From Methylohalomonas sp034521715 (GTDB taxonomy: Bacteria; Pseudomonadota; Gammaproteobacteria; Methylohalomonadales; Methylohalomonadaceae): a stretch of DNA of 64,000 bases. The number at the start of each line of letters is the position of its first letter. Position 1 is the first letter of the stretch. This document shows, one piece after another, positions 8,533 through 17,455 of this stretch. The DNA is taken from contig JAXHLY010000002.1 in the NCBI GenBank assembly GCA_034521715.1, forward strand, positions 394,667-458,666, in the 5' to 3' direction. Both the position numbers and the translations under genes were made by a program. The notes below the pieces were generated by a model that ran no database searches, had not been told where the DNA came from, and saw only the letters and a program-made list of their open reading frames with translations.

Positions 8533-9114
8533 TTACGGGGACTTGCAGCCAATAAACTGGACACGGTCGCGGAAGCCCCGTTCGAGATCACCAAGGTGGC
8601 CCTCCTCACGGTAAAAAACGACCCGCAGACCGGCAAACAGGCTGAGCAGTTCATTCGGTGCCAAGCGGTAATCGGGATTGGCCGGGCCATTGTCCGTGAC
8701 TTTTTCGACGGTGAAAGTCTGGTAAAACAGCAGCCCGCCCGGCTTCAGGGCGTCGATAATGGAATCGCAGAGGCCGCGCTCAAGATAATGGCTGACGACA
8801 ATGACATCAAAAGATCCGCCGGTCGGTGGTTCGGCGGTGACGTCACGGATTTCGGTGTGGATATGCAGGTCCTGCTGTTCGGCATGTTGTCGGAGTTTGT
8901 CTATGGCGACGGCGGAGTAATCCCAGGCACTGGTACTCAGACCATGGGCAGCCAGCAGCAGGGCATTACCGCCGCTACCACAGGCAATATCGAGTGCCTG
9001 TCCACGATGCGGCAGCAGGTGACGGTAGTGTTCGAGTACCTCGCAGGCCTGCGGGCAGTCACTGTTATCAAGCGCCCGATAGCGTTCATTCCAGCGTTCG
9101 GCATCTGGCGCCAT
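8533..9114 (-). CDS. Class I SAM-dependent methyltransferase (TehB-like)
   Basis: A 193-residue Rossmann methyltransferase. Motif I is ALDIACGSGGNALLLAAHG (about residues 40-58), the acidic loop is SAWDYSAVAIDKL, and motif IV is FDVIVVSHYLERGL. The N-terminal WNERYR is typical of the TehB/UbiE-like small-molecule group. The start codon directly abuts the trkH stop with no spacer, so it is probably translated from the trk mRNA. The substrate cannot be told from sequence. Confidence 0.75.
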   Translation of the reverse strand: MAPDAERWNERYRALDNSDCPQACEVLEHYRHLLPHRGQALDIACGSGGNALLLAAHGLSTSAWDYSAVAIDKLRQHAEQQDLHIHTEIRDVTAEPPTGGSFDVIVVSHYLERGLCDSIIDALKPGGLLFYQTFTVEKVTDNGPANPDYRLAPNELLSLFAGLRVVFYREEGHLGDLERGFRDRVQFIGCKSP

Positions 9115-10563
9115 TTATTTCTTCCAGAATGTCGGCGTCAGCAGAACGAGTAATGTGAAAATCTCCAGTCGCCCCAGCAGCATGGCCAGAACCAGAACCC
9201 ATTTGGCAGTAGCATTGATGGGACCGTAATGAGCGCTGACATCACCCAGCCCCGGGCCGAGGTTGTTCATACACGCGGCCATGGCCGAAAAGGCCGTGAT
9301 CTGATCCAGGCCGGTGGCCATCAGAATCAGCATGAGCAGCGCGAAGGTGGCAACATAGGCAGCGAAGAATCCCCATACGGCACTGACGACCCGATCCGGC
9401 AGACTCCGGCCGCCGAGTTTGATCGTAAACATCGCACTTGGATGGATCAGTCGCCGTATCTCGCGGAAACCCTGCTTGACCAGTAACAGCACGCGGATAA
9501 CCTTGAGCCCGCCGCCGGTGGAAGTGGCACAGCCGCCGACAAAGCTGCCGAACAGCAGCAACACCGGCAGGAAGGTCGGCCAGCTCTGGTAACTGGTTGT
9601 GGTATAGCCCGTTGTTGTGGCGATGGAAACACTCTGGAACAGGCCATCGCGGAATGACCCGCTGACATCCGTCGGTTGAATGATCAGCAGATAACCGATT
9701 GTGACGATGCTAAGCCCCAGCAAAAAGCTGAGGTAGGCGCGAACTTCCGAATCATTGGCGTAAGGCTTCAGGCTGAACGAACGCCAGGCGAGAAAGTGCA
9801 GAGTGAAATTCATGCCGCCAAGCAGAATGAAGAATACCGCTGTCAGTTCAATGGCGGCGCTGTCGAAATAACCGATACTGGCATCGTGAGTGGAGAAGCC
9901 GCCGATAGATACGGTGGAAAAGCTGTGGGCAATGGCATCGAAGGCAGACATTCCGGCCAGCCAGTAAGCCGTGGCACACATGATGGTCATGCCGAGGTAG
10001 ACATACCATAATGCCTTGGCGGTCTCGGTGATGCGCGGTGTCAGTTTGGCATCCTTGAGCGGGCCCGGTATTTCGGCCTTGTAAAGCTGCATACCGCCGA
10101 TGCCCAGCATCGGCAGGATGGCGACTGCCAGCACGATGATTCCCATGCCGCCCAGCCACTGCAGCTGCTGCCGGTAGAACTGGATCGAGATCGGCAGGCT
10201 GTCGATGCCGGTCAGTACAGTTGCGCCGGTCGTGGTCAGGCCGGACATGGATTCAAAAACGGCGTCAGTGAGAGCCAGATTGGGAAATTCGCTTAGCAGG
10301 AGCGGAATCGAGCCACTGCATCCCAGTGTCACCCAGAATAGAACAACAATAATAAAGCCGTCACGCAGGCGGAGTTCAGCGCTGATGTTGCGAACCGGCA
10401 GCCACATCACGAGACCGGCCGCAAGGATAAGTCCCCAGCCGAGCAGAAAAGCCATCTCCGCGCCATCCTCGAAAAACCATGATATGGCAAGTGGCGGCAG
10501 CAGCGTCAGGCTGAACAGGGCAAGCAATATGCCGAGTACACGCTGTATAATGGGAAATTGCAT
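9115..10563 (-). CDS. trkH: Trk potassium uptake system membrane subunit TrkH
   Basis: A 482-residue potassium transporter subunit, the usual length. The four P-loops with selectivity-filter glycines are visible: TTTGATVLTGIDSLP, STVSIGGFSTHDASIG, SIATTTGYTTTSYQSWP and MNNLGPGLGDVSAHYG. Many hydrophobic helices surround them, and the C-terminus LGRLEIFTLLVLLTPTFWKK is characteristic of TrkH. The gene lies 12 bases after trkA, which encodes its cytoplasmic gating partner. No frameshift is seen. Confidence 0.95.
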   Translation of the reverse strand: MQFPIIQRVLGILLALFSLTLLPPLAISWFFEDGAEMAFLLGWGLILAAGLVMWLPVRNISAELRLRDGFIIVVLFWVTLGCSGSIPLLLSEFPNLALTDAVFESMSGLTTTGATVLTGIDSLPISIQFYRQQLQWLGGMGIIVLAVAILPMLGIGGMQLYKAEIPGPLKDAKLTPRITETAKALWYVYLGMTIMCATAYWLAGMSAFDAIAHSFSTVSIGGFSTHDASIGYFDSAAIELTAVFFILLGGMNFTLHFLAWRSFSLKPYANDSEVRAYLSFLLGLSIVTIGYLLIIQPTDVSGSFRDGLFQSVSIATTTGYTTTSYQSWPTFLPVLLLFGSFVGGCATSTGGGLKVIRVLLLVKQGFREIRRLIHPSAMFTIKLGGRSLPDRVVSAVWGFFAAYVATFALLMLILMATGLDQITAFSAMAACMNNLGPGLGDVSAHYGPINATAKWVLVLAMLLGRLEIFTLLVLLTPTFWKK

Positions 10564-10575
10564 GTGAGTGTCGTA

Positions 10576-11949
10576 TTAGAGAAAGGTAATGCCGACCTGG
10601 AAAAGATGCTCGACTTCCGGTACACGTGATTTATTGGCAACCAGCATTATTAGATGGTCATCGGCTTCAACGACCGTGTCGTGGTGTGCAGTGATCACTT
10701 CATCGCCGCGTACTATCGCCCCGATACTGGTTTCAGATGGCAGTTTGATCTTGCCCAGTGCCTTGCCCACCACTTTCGAGGAATTCTCGTCGCCATGGGC
10801 AATTGCCTCGATGGCTTCAGCAGCACCACGGCGTAATGAATGAACTACGACGACATCACCCTTGCGTATATGGGCAAGCAGACTGCCGATGGTTGCCTGC
10901 TGCGGCGAGATAGCGATGTCGATGATATTGCTTTGCACCAGATCGACGTATGCAGCACGATTGATCAACGCCATTACCTTACGTGCTCCCAGCCGCTTGG
11001 CGAGCATGGATGAAATAATGTTCGCCTCATCGTCATTGGTAACGGCGCAGAATACATCCGTCTGATCGATATTTTCCTCAATCAGCAGATCTTCATCTGC
11101 GGCATCACCCAGCAGTACAACCGAGCGCTCCAGCTCTTCAGATGCTTGTTCAGCACGCACCGGGTCTGCTTCGATGATTTTGACGTCGTATTTTTTTTCC
11201 AGGGCGCGCGCGAGACGGCGGCCGATATTACCGGCGCCGGCAAGCATGATGCGCTTTACGGTTCTTTCCTTTTCACGGATAAATCCTATCAGTGCCCGCA
11301 TGTGTTTTGTGGCACCGATAAAAAACACCTCGTCGTCGGGCTCGATGGTGGTGTCGCCCTCGGGGATCAGCGGTTTTCCTTCACGGAAAATTACGACAAT
11401 ACGAAAATCGACATCCTTCAGGTTTTCCCTGAGCGCACGCGGCGTATGGCCGACCAGTGGCCCGTTATAGTAGGCCTTGACTGCAAGCATCTGGGCCTTG
11501 CCTTCGGCGAATTCGAGCACCTGCAGTGCGCCGGGGAAGCTTATTAGCCGGACAATATAATCCGTAACCAGCTGTTCCGGACTGATCAGGACGTCGATCG
11601 GCAGTGCTTCCTGGGCAAACAGGGTTGATTGCAAGAGATATTCCGCCTCGCGGACCCGGGCAATCTTGGTCGGTGTATGAAACAGGGTGTAAGCAACCTG
11701 GCAGGCAAGCATGTTGATTTCATCACTGTTGGTAACGGCAATGATCATGTCGGCATCACGTGCACCGGCCCGCTGCAGCACTGAGGGATAAGAGGCGACA
11801 CCGGCGATTGCCTGCAGATCATAGCGCTCGCTGAGCAAGGTCAGCTTCTGCTGGTCAAGATCGACGACAGTAATGTCGTTGGCTTCGCTGGCTAGGTTGG
11901 CGGCCAGCGAGGAGCCAACCTGTCCCGCGCCGAGAATGATGATTTTCAT
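10576..11949 (-). CDS. trkA: Trk potassium uptake regulatory subunit TrkA
   Basis: A 457-residue peripheral membrane protein with two RCK_N nucleotide-binding domains (GAGQVGSSLA near residue 7 and AGAGNIGRRLA near 238), each followed by an RCK_C domain. It binds NAD(H) or ATP and gates TrkH. The order trkA-trkH and the short spacer indicate an operon. Upstream lies the ntrYX pair on the same strand, 67 bases away. Confidence 0.95.
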   Translation of the reverse strand: MKIIILGAGQVGSSLAANLASEANDITVVDLDQQKLTLLSERYDLQAIAGVASYPSVLQRAGARDADMIIAVTNSDEINMLACQVAYTLFHTPTKIARVREAEYLLQSTLFAQEALPIDVLISPEQLVTDYIVRLISFPGALQVLEFAEGKAQMLAVKAYYNGPLVGHTPRALRENLKDVDFRIVVIFREGKPLIPEGDTTIEPDDEVFFIGATKHMRALIGFIREKERTVKRIMLAGAGNIGRRLARALEKKYDVKIIEADPVRAEQASEELERSVVLLGDAADEDLLIEENIDQTDVFCAVTNDDEANIISSMLAKRLGARKVMALINRAAYVDLVQSNIIDIAISPQQATIGSLLAHIRKGDVVVVHSLRRGAAEAIEAIAHGDENSSKVVGKALGKIKLPSETSIGAIVRGDEVITAHHDTVVEADDHLIMLVANKSRVPEVEHLFQVGITFL

Positions 11950-12016
11950 GGCTTAGGCCCGCTTACGTCGTTGAGATATCATTATTGTAGTCCTGGTCCG
12001 GTACGGGATTGTCGTG

Positions 12017-13387
12017 CTATTTATCAGAGTCACCCGGTTTCAACTCGATTCCGAGTGAACGCATTTTGCGATAAAGATGGGTGCGCTCCATTCCTACGTT
12101 TTTGGCTACCTTACTGACACTGCCATCAGCCTCCTTGAGCTGATATTCAAGATAGGCCCTCTCGAACTGCTCGCGCGCCTCGCGCAATGGCAGGTCAAAT
12201 CCGGGCAGGTTGCTGAATTCGGATGGCTTTTGACGCTTGCCGAGAATTGATTCGACCTCTTCGGTTTCTATGTTCTCGTCGCGCCCCAGTATCAACAGCC
12301 GCTGAACCAGATTCTTGAGCTCGCGCACGTTTCCCGGCCAGTGATAGCTGCGCAGGCGATTCTGGGCGGCAACGCTGAAACGGCGATAGGGCAAACCTTC
12401 GCGTTCTGCAAAATAGGCCACGTAATGTTCCAGTAATTCCGGAATGTCTTCGTAATGTTCCCGCAGTGGTGGAATGTGGATCGGCACGACACTCAACTGA
12501 TAATAAAAATCATCGCGGAACTGGCCATCATGTACATACTGTTCGAGGTTGTGCTTGGTTGCGGCAATGACGCGGACATTGATATCAACCGGCTCAATAC
12601 CCCCGACCCGGACGAACTGGCCGCTATCAAGCATGTTCTGCAGCTTGCCCTGTACGGGCAGCGACATGTCGGCGATATCCTTGAGAAACAGAGTGCCGCC
12701 TTCTGCTTTTTCGACAAGCCCGGTCTGGGTACGTCCTTCATCTTCACTGCCAAATAACTCAGCCGCCGAATTTTCACCCGACAGGCTCGATACGCCGACA
12801 CTGATAAAAGAGTTGGCGGTACGTTCGCTCATGTTATGTAGATAGCGGGCGAATATCTCCTTGTCGGTGCCGGATTCGCCGATGATCAGAACAGGGGTAT
12901 TGTGATGCGCAACGCGCTGCAGCTGATGGCGGAGCTCCTGCATCTGCTGGCTTTTTCCGATAGGTTCATCGGTCGTCTGGCTGTAGTATCGCAGGCGGGT
13001 ATTCTCCTGCTGCAGTGTTGCCCGCTCGAACGCGTGCTTGATGGTCAGCAGCAGCTTGGCCAGCGACAGGGGCTTCTCGATGAAATCATAGGCACCCAGC
13101 CGGGTTGCCTCTACGGCCGTTTCAACACTCCCGTGTCCGGACATCATGATGACCGGAAAGCTCAGATTTGCCTCTGTTTTCCATTCCTTGAGCAGTGTAA
13201 TGCCGTCTTCATCCGGCATCCAGATGTCCAGGAGCACCAGATTGGGGGCAAAGCTGCCGACCAGCTGCCGGGCGCTTTCAGCATTGCCGGCGACATCAAC
13301 CTGGAATCCCTCATCTTCAAGGATTTCCTTGACCAGGGTGCGAATATCCGGCTCGTCGTCGACAACGAGAATTTTGCTCGAACTCAT
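12017..13387 (-). CDS. ntrX: NtrX-like response regulator with degenerate AAA+ domain
   Basis: A 456-residue regulator with a receiver domain (phosphoacceptor D54 in LLDIWMPDEDG, K104 in FIEKP), an AAA+ domain and a C-terminal Fis-type HTH (VSKVAKNVGMERTHLYRKM). The AAA+ domain is degenerate. Walker A reads GESGTDKE instead of GESGTGKE. Walker B reads TLFLKDIADM instead of TLFLDEIADM. The sigma54-contacting GAFTGA loop is replaced by EGRTQTG, and the usual FRxDLYYRL has become FRDDFYYQL. It overlaps ntrY by four bases (ATGA), so the pair is co-translated. It may act as a sigma54-independent regulator; NtrX proteins lacking GAFTGA are known elsewhere. Confidence 0.85.
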   Translation of the reverse strand: MSSSKILVVDDEPDIRTLVKEILEDEGFQVDVAGNAESARQLVGSFAPNLVLLDIWMPDEDGITLLKEWKTEANLSFPVIMMSGHGSVETAVEATRLGAYDFIEKPLSLAKLLLTIKHAFERATLQQENTRLRYYSQTTDEPIGKSQQMQELRHQLQRVAHHNTPVLIIGESGTDKEIFARYLHNMSERTANSFISVGVSSLSGENSAAELFGSEDEGRTQTGLVEKAEGGTLFLKDIADMSLPVQGKLQNMLDSGQFVRVGGIEPVDINVRVIAATKHNLEQYVHDGQFRDDFYYQLSVVPIHIPPLREHYEDIPELLEHYVAYFAEREGLPYRRFSVAAQNRLRSYHWPGNVRELKNLVQRLLILGRDENIETEEVESILGKRQKPSEFSNLPGFDLPLREAREQFERAYLEYQLKEADGSVSKVAKNVGMERTHLYRKMRSLGIELKPGDSDK

Positions 13388-15609
13388 ACCGTGCCCGTGC
13401 CTTGTGTGGCGGAGTTATTCACGCCGTTATCGTCGTCGTTATTCGCCGATGCATCAAGCGGCAGGCGGATGACGGCGGATGCCCCGCGTTTCGGGGCGTT
13501 ATTTTCCAGCCATACCATGCCGCCGTGTTCTTCAATGATTTTCTTTACGATGGCCAGACCCAGGCCGGTCCCCTTGGTCTTGGTTGTGATGTACGGTTCG
13601 AATATCTGTGCGATGATGTCTTCGGGGATGCCGCAGCCACTGTCGCTGATACGGATCTCGACAAACTCCAGCCCACCCTGCCTGACGCGCTGTGTCGATA
13701 TCGACAGTTCAATCGGCTCGTTGTTACTACTGGCGTCAAAGGCGTTGTTCACCAGGTTGTTGAGCACCTGGCGCAGCCGTCCCGGATCGGCATTGACCAG
13801 CGGCAGGCCATCCTCAAGCTGGATATTCACCTTCGCCGAGGGGTCCAGGTTGTGAAACAGGTCGAGCACTTCCCGGATCAACTCGTTTAAATCGACAGGC
13901 TGGGGTTCCAGCGCCGGTGCCCTGGCATATTCCGAGAATGTATTAACCATATCCTTCATGGTCTCGACCTGCTGGATAATGGTATTGGTCAGGCGATCAA
14001 GGGGCTTGGTATCTTCACCGGTCACGTCGCCCTGCAGGTATTTATGCCGAATCCGTTCCGCGGACAGCTGAATCGGCGTTAACGGGTTCTTGATCTCGTG
14101 GGCCAGTCGGCGGGCGACTTCACCCCAGGCCGCATCACGCTGGCTCTGGATAAGGGTGGTTATATCATCAAAGACAATCACGTAACCGGACTGCTCAGGC
14201 GCGATATTCGGCAGTGAAGTTCCGCTGCACATCAGCACCTGACGGCCGCTGCTGCCGAACAATGTCACCTGCGCGCGCCAGTCTTCATGATTTTCCAGAT
14301 ACGGGCTGATGACCTCCTCCAGGTGAATCAGGTGCGGATTCGCATCGCAGAGTTCATACAGGTGTTTGCCTACCCAGCTAGACATGGGGATGCCGAGGAT
14401 CTGGCTGGCACTGACGTTGGTCGTTCGCAGGCGGCGGTCCTGATCCAGCACCAATACCCCGGAGGACAGACGCCCCAGTACTGCCTCGAGATAGGCACGC
14501 TGGGCCTCGGTTTCCTGGCGGCTCCGGTGAACGGCATCGCGGGCACGGGCAATTTCGCGTGTCATGTCATTGAATGACGCTACCAGCACGCCAAGTTCAT
14601 CGTTACTGGGTACGGGCAGGCGCATGCTGTAGTCGCCGCTGGCGATTGCCCGGGTGCCCGTGGCCAGGTCCCGGATCGGCGCGGCCAGGCGCTTGGCCGT
14701 ATAAAATGCCGCCCAGACGATACTGAATATACTGAACAGCAATACCAGTGTCAGCAGCAGTGTAAAACTCAGTTTCAGCTGTTCACGCAGATAGGATAGT
14801 TCGCGGTATTTTTCATAGGCCGATTCAACACTATCGGTAAGTTCACTCATGCGATCGGAGACGGGGTACAGTGCCTGCAAAACCCGGCTCTCATTCTGTA
14901 TCGATATATCCGGTACATTGACAGCGACGCGGATCATCAGGCCGCTGTCCTTGATCGTATCCAGCCCCACATAACTGTTTCCCTGGCGTAGCTGCAGCAG
15001 GATGCTGTCGCTGGGGCTGGTCGGGACCAGTTGCGTGGCGTCGATGGAGGTGGTGGCGATAAACGTGCCCTGGCGGCTCATCAGGGTCAGTTCCTCGGCG
15101 CCGCTTTTTTGGCGCATCTCGTCAATCTCGAATGGTGCCGCGGCGTTGTGAACATTAGTGAATTCCTCGCCCATCTGCCGGGTACGCCTGAGGAGCTCAC
15201 GCATGCGGCCGTCAAGTGACAGCCGGCTCAGCTCAAGTGAATCGTTCAATGCTTTTTCGACACGCAGATCGAACCAGTTATCGATACCACGGTTGAGAAA
15301 ATCGAGTGAAAAGAAGTACAGGATCAGCACCGGCGTTACCGATAGTGTCGTCAGCATGACGACCATTCGCACCGTCATTTTTGCGCCGGCGACCCGGTTC
15401 TTCAGCTGGTGGACGAGCTGGCGGATGTTGACGCCGATCAGGATCAGCATGATCAGCAGTCCAACGGTGTTGAATACCAGCAGTATGGAATAGAGCCTGC
15501 CGAAGCGCTCCGAGTTCTGCACGGCATCGCTCATCATCAGCAATGAAGCGAGCATGAAGATGAATAATCCGATCCCGCTGATGAATATGATGCGGCTGCC
15601 TTGTTTCAT
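13384..15609 (-). CDS. ntrY: NtrY-like membrane sensor histidine kinase
   Basis: A kinase of about 741 residues with three N-terminal membrane helices, an extracytoplasmic segment, a fourth helix near 290-310, then HAMP (RLAAPIRDLATGTRAIASGDY), PAS (LSSGVLVLDQDRRLRTTNVS), HisKA (RRLAHEIKNPLTPIQLSAER) and HATPase boxes N (NNLVNNAFDASS), G1 (ISDSGCGIP) and G2 (GTGLGLAIVKK). The HisKA His should be phosphorylated and pass phosphate to NtrX. The start at 15609 overlaps the DUF4390 gene stop as ATGA; an ATG at 15624 is also possible. Its role near trkAH is unclear: nitrogen, redox and envelope signals have been proposed for relatives. Confidence 0.88.
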   Translation of the reverse strand: MKQGSRIIFISGIGLFIFMLASLLMMSDAVQNSERFGRLYSILLVFNTVGLLIMLILIGVNIRQLVHQLKNRVAGAKMTVRMVVMLTTLSVTPVLILYFFSLDFLNRGIDNWFDLRVEKALNDSLELSRLSLDGRMRELLRRTRQMGEEFTNVHNAAAPFEIDEMRQKSGAEELTLMSRQGTFIATTSIDATQLVPTSPSDSILLQLRQGNSYVGLDTIKDSGLMIRVAVNVPDISIQNESRVLQALYPVSDRMSELTDSVESAYEKYRELSYLREQLKLSFTLLLTLVLLFSIFSIVWAAFYTAKRLAAPIRDLATGTRAIASGDYSMRLPVPSNDELGVLVASFNDMTREIARARDAVHRSRQETEAQRAYLEAVLGRLSSGVLVLDQDRRLRTTNVSASQILGIPMSSWVGKHLYELCDANPHLIHLEEVISPYLENHEDWRAQVTLFGSSGRQVLMCSGTSLPNIAPEQSGYVIVFDDITTLIQSQRDAAWGEVARRLAHEIKNPLTPIQLSAERIRHKYLQGDVTGEDTKPLDRLTNTIIQQVETMKDMVNTFSEYARAPALEPQPVDLNELIREVLDLFHNLDPSAKVNIQLEDGLPLVNADPGRLRQVLNNLVNNAFDASSNNEPIELSISTQRVRQGGLEFVEIRISDSGCGIPEDIIAQIFEPYITTKTKGTGLGLAIVKKIIEEHGGMVWLENNAPKRGASAVIRLPLDASANNDDDNGVNNSATQGTGTV

Positions 15610-16175
15610 GATTTGAGCGGCCATTCATGCCAGGCACTGACGACATGCCAGTGCGAAGAAATATACGCAGTCGGTCGCATGGGAGCGGGCAGGCTTTCAA
15701 TATCCAGCCAGGCACGTAAACGGCCGTGATAGGAATGCCCGCTTTGCAGCATTTCAGTGTTGACCAGCGGATACTCACGGATGGCGCCTATGAACTGCAG
15801 TGCCTCGCGCAGCGACAGAAAACTGCGTCGCTGGTAGTTGTGTGTTACCAGGTAGTGTTTACTCAGTGCCTGCCGCTCGAGACGAAAGCGCTCGCTGTGT
15901 TCGGCTATCTTGCGATCCCAGATCCAGCGGCGCTGCTGCAGGGCTTCAATCTCGATAACGATATCCATGGCAACACCGTGATCCAGGGCTTTTAGCGCTT
16001 CCTTGCTGAGCTCGAAATCAAGCTGGGCGCTGAGGATCATCTCGCCGTTGACCTCGGCGCTGGAGATATCGCGCACGGTAATACCCGCAGCCTGTACCCA
16101 CTGCCCCAGGAGCAAGGCCGTCAGTACCAGTATCAGTTTGCTGCTGGCGGTTTCAGTTTTTGCTGAGACAGGCAT
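15606..16175 (-). CDS. DUF4390 domain protein, exported
   Basis: About 189 residues with a signal peptide (KLILVLTALLLGQWVQAAG) and the DUF4390 layout (ITVRDISSAEVNGEMILSAQLDF, then RLERQALSKHYLVTHNYQRRSF). It sits between rsmB and ntrY, as DUF4390 genes do in other gammaproteobacteria. Overlaps with both neighbours (23 bases with rsmB, 4 bases with ntrY) suggest co-translation and perhaps a periplasmic partner for NtrY; that partnership is inference. Another start is possible at 16187. Confidence 0.72.
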   Translation of the reverse strand: MPVSAKTETASSKLILVLTALLLGQWVQAAGITVRDISSAEVNGEMILSAQLDFELSKEALKALDHGVAMDIVIEIEALQQRRWIWDRKIAEHSERFRLERQALSKHYLVTHNYQRRSFLSLREALQFIGAIREYPLVNTEMLQSGHSYHGRLRAWLDIESLPAPMRPTAYISSHWHVVSAWHEWPLKS

Positions 16176-17448
16176 AGAAAAAACCATCCATATCCTCGTC
16201 CCCCGGCAGTATCTGGCGTCCGGCACCGGACTTTCGACCCCACTGTGCAGTGATCGGTAAAGCCTGTGCATCCGGATACTGCTCAAGGAATGCGGTAATT
16301 ATGTTGTTGTTTTCCTCCGGCAGAACGGAACAGGTGGCATACAACAGCTTACCCCCGCAAGCGAGCAGCGGCCAGACGCCACTTAGCAGTTCGAACTGCC
16401 GCGTGGCGGCGGCTGCCACGGCCGCCGTATCACGATGGTATTTAATGTCCGGATGCCGGCGGATGACGCCGGTTCCGGTACAGGGGGCGTCGAGCAGTAT
16501 GCGGTCGAACGGTTTACCGTCCCACCATGTATCCGGGTATCTGGCATCCGCATTGACCAGGGTGGCATCGAGCCGCAGGCGATCGAGACCGGCCTGCACG
16601 CGTTGCAGCCGTTCGGCGGCGCTATCCAGCGCCACCAGCGCCGCCAGTCCCGGTTCGCATTCAAGAATATGCGCCGTCTTGCCGCCGGGCGCGGCGCAGG
16701 CATCCAGTACCCGCTGTCCCGGTTGCAGCTCCAGCAGCCCGGCCGCCAGCTGGGCCGCGGCATCCTGCACCGAAACCAGGCCGGAGTCGAACCCCGGCAA
16801 CCGCGCGGCCGCTACGGCGGGCGTGATGATCAGGCCCTGGGGCGCATACCGGTGGGGTGAGCCTTCCAGGCCGGCCTGTGTCAGTTGACGGCAGTAATCG
16901 TCAAGGCTGGTCAGGCGCGCATTAATACGGACCGACAGCGGCGGGCGCCGGTTACAGGCGTCGGCAATGTCGCGCCAGTCCTCCGGCCACGCCTGCTGCA
17001 ATGTTTTCAGCAGCCATTCCGGTTGTGCATACTCGGCCACGGCAGAGGCGCTGACACAGTCTTCCAGGGCTTGATGCTCGCGCACGGCCCGCCGCAGCAC
17101 GGCGTTGACCAGTCCACCCGCCCATGGCTTGCCGAGTTCGGTGCTGCTGTCGACGCTGGCGGCGACGGCCGCGTGATCCGGGGTGCGCAGGTACAGGATC
17201 TGGTACAGGCCGCACAGCAGCAGGCATTCCACATCACGGTCCGCCGCTTTCACCGGTTTGTTCAGTAGCCGGCCGAGCTGGTAGCGCAGCCGCGGCAGCC
17301 AGCGCAGCACCCCGTAGCAGAGCTCCTGTACAAAGGCCTGGTCACGGCCTTCCAGCCCGGCGGTTGCCGCCGCCAGCGCCGCATCCAGCGTCGTGCCTTT
17401 ATCCAGCACATCTCTCAGTATGTGCACGGCCAGCGTCCGGGTATGCAT
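16153..17448 (-). CDS. rsmB: 16S rRNA (cytosine(967)-C(5))-methyltransferase RsmB
   Basis: A 431-residue NOL1/NOP2/Sun enzyme. The N-terminal NusB-like domain (to about 140) is followed by the Rossmann domain with SAM motif DACAAPGGKTAHILE. The two catalytic cysteines are in LLDAPCTGTGVIRRHPD and LLYATCSVLPEENN. It lies 7 bases after fmt on the same strand, the standard def-fmt-rsmB order. No frameshift. Confidence 0.93.
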   Translation of the reverse strand: MHTRTLAVHILRDVLDKGTTLDAALAAATAGLEGRDQAFVQELCYGVLRWLPRLRYQLGRLLNKPVKAADRDVECLLLCGLYQILYLRTPDHAAVAASVDSSTELGKPWAGGLVNAVLRRAVREHQALEDCVSASAVAEYAQPEWLLKTLQQAWPEDWRDIADACNRRPPLSVRINARLTSLDDYCRQLTQAGLEGSPHRYAPQGLIITPAVAAARLPGFDSGLVSVQDAAAQLAAGLLELQPGQRVLDACAAPGGKTAHILECEPGLAALVALDSAAERLQRVQAGLDRLRLDATLVNADARYPDTWWDGKPFDRILLDAPCTGTGVIRRHPDIKYHRDTAAVAAAATRQFELLSGVWPLLACGGKLLYATCSVLPEENNNIITAFLEQYPDAQALPITAQWGRKSGAGRQILPGDEDMDGFFYACLSKN

Positions 17449-17455
17449 GCCTGGT

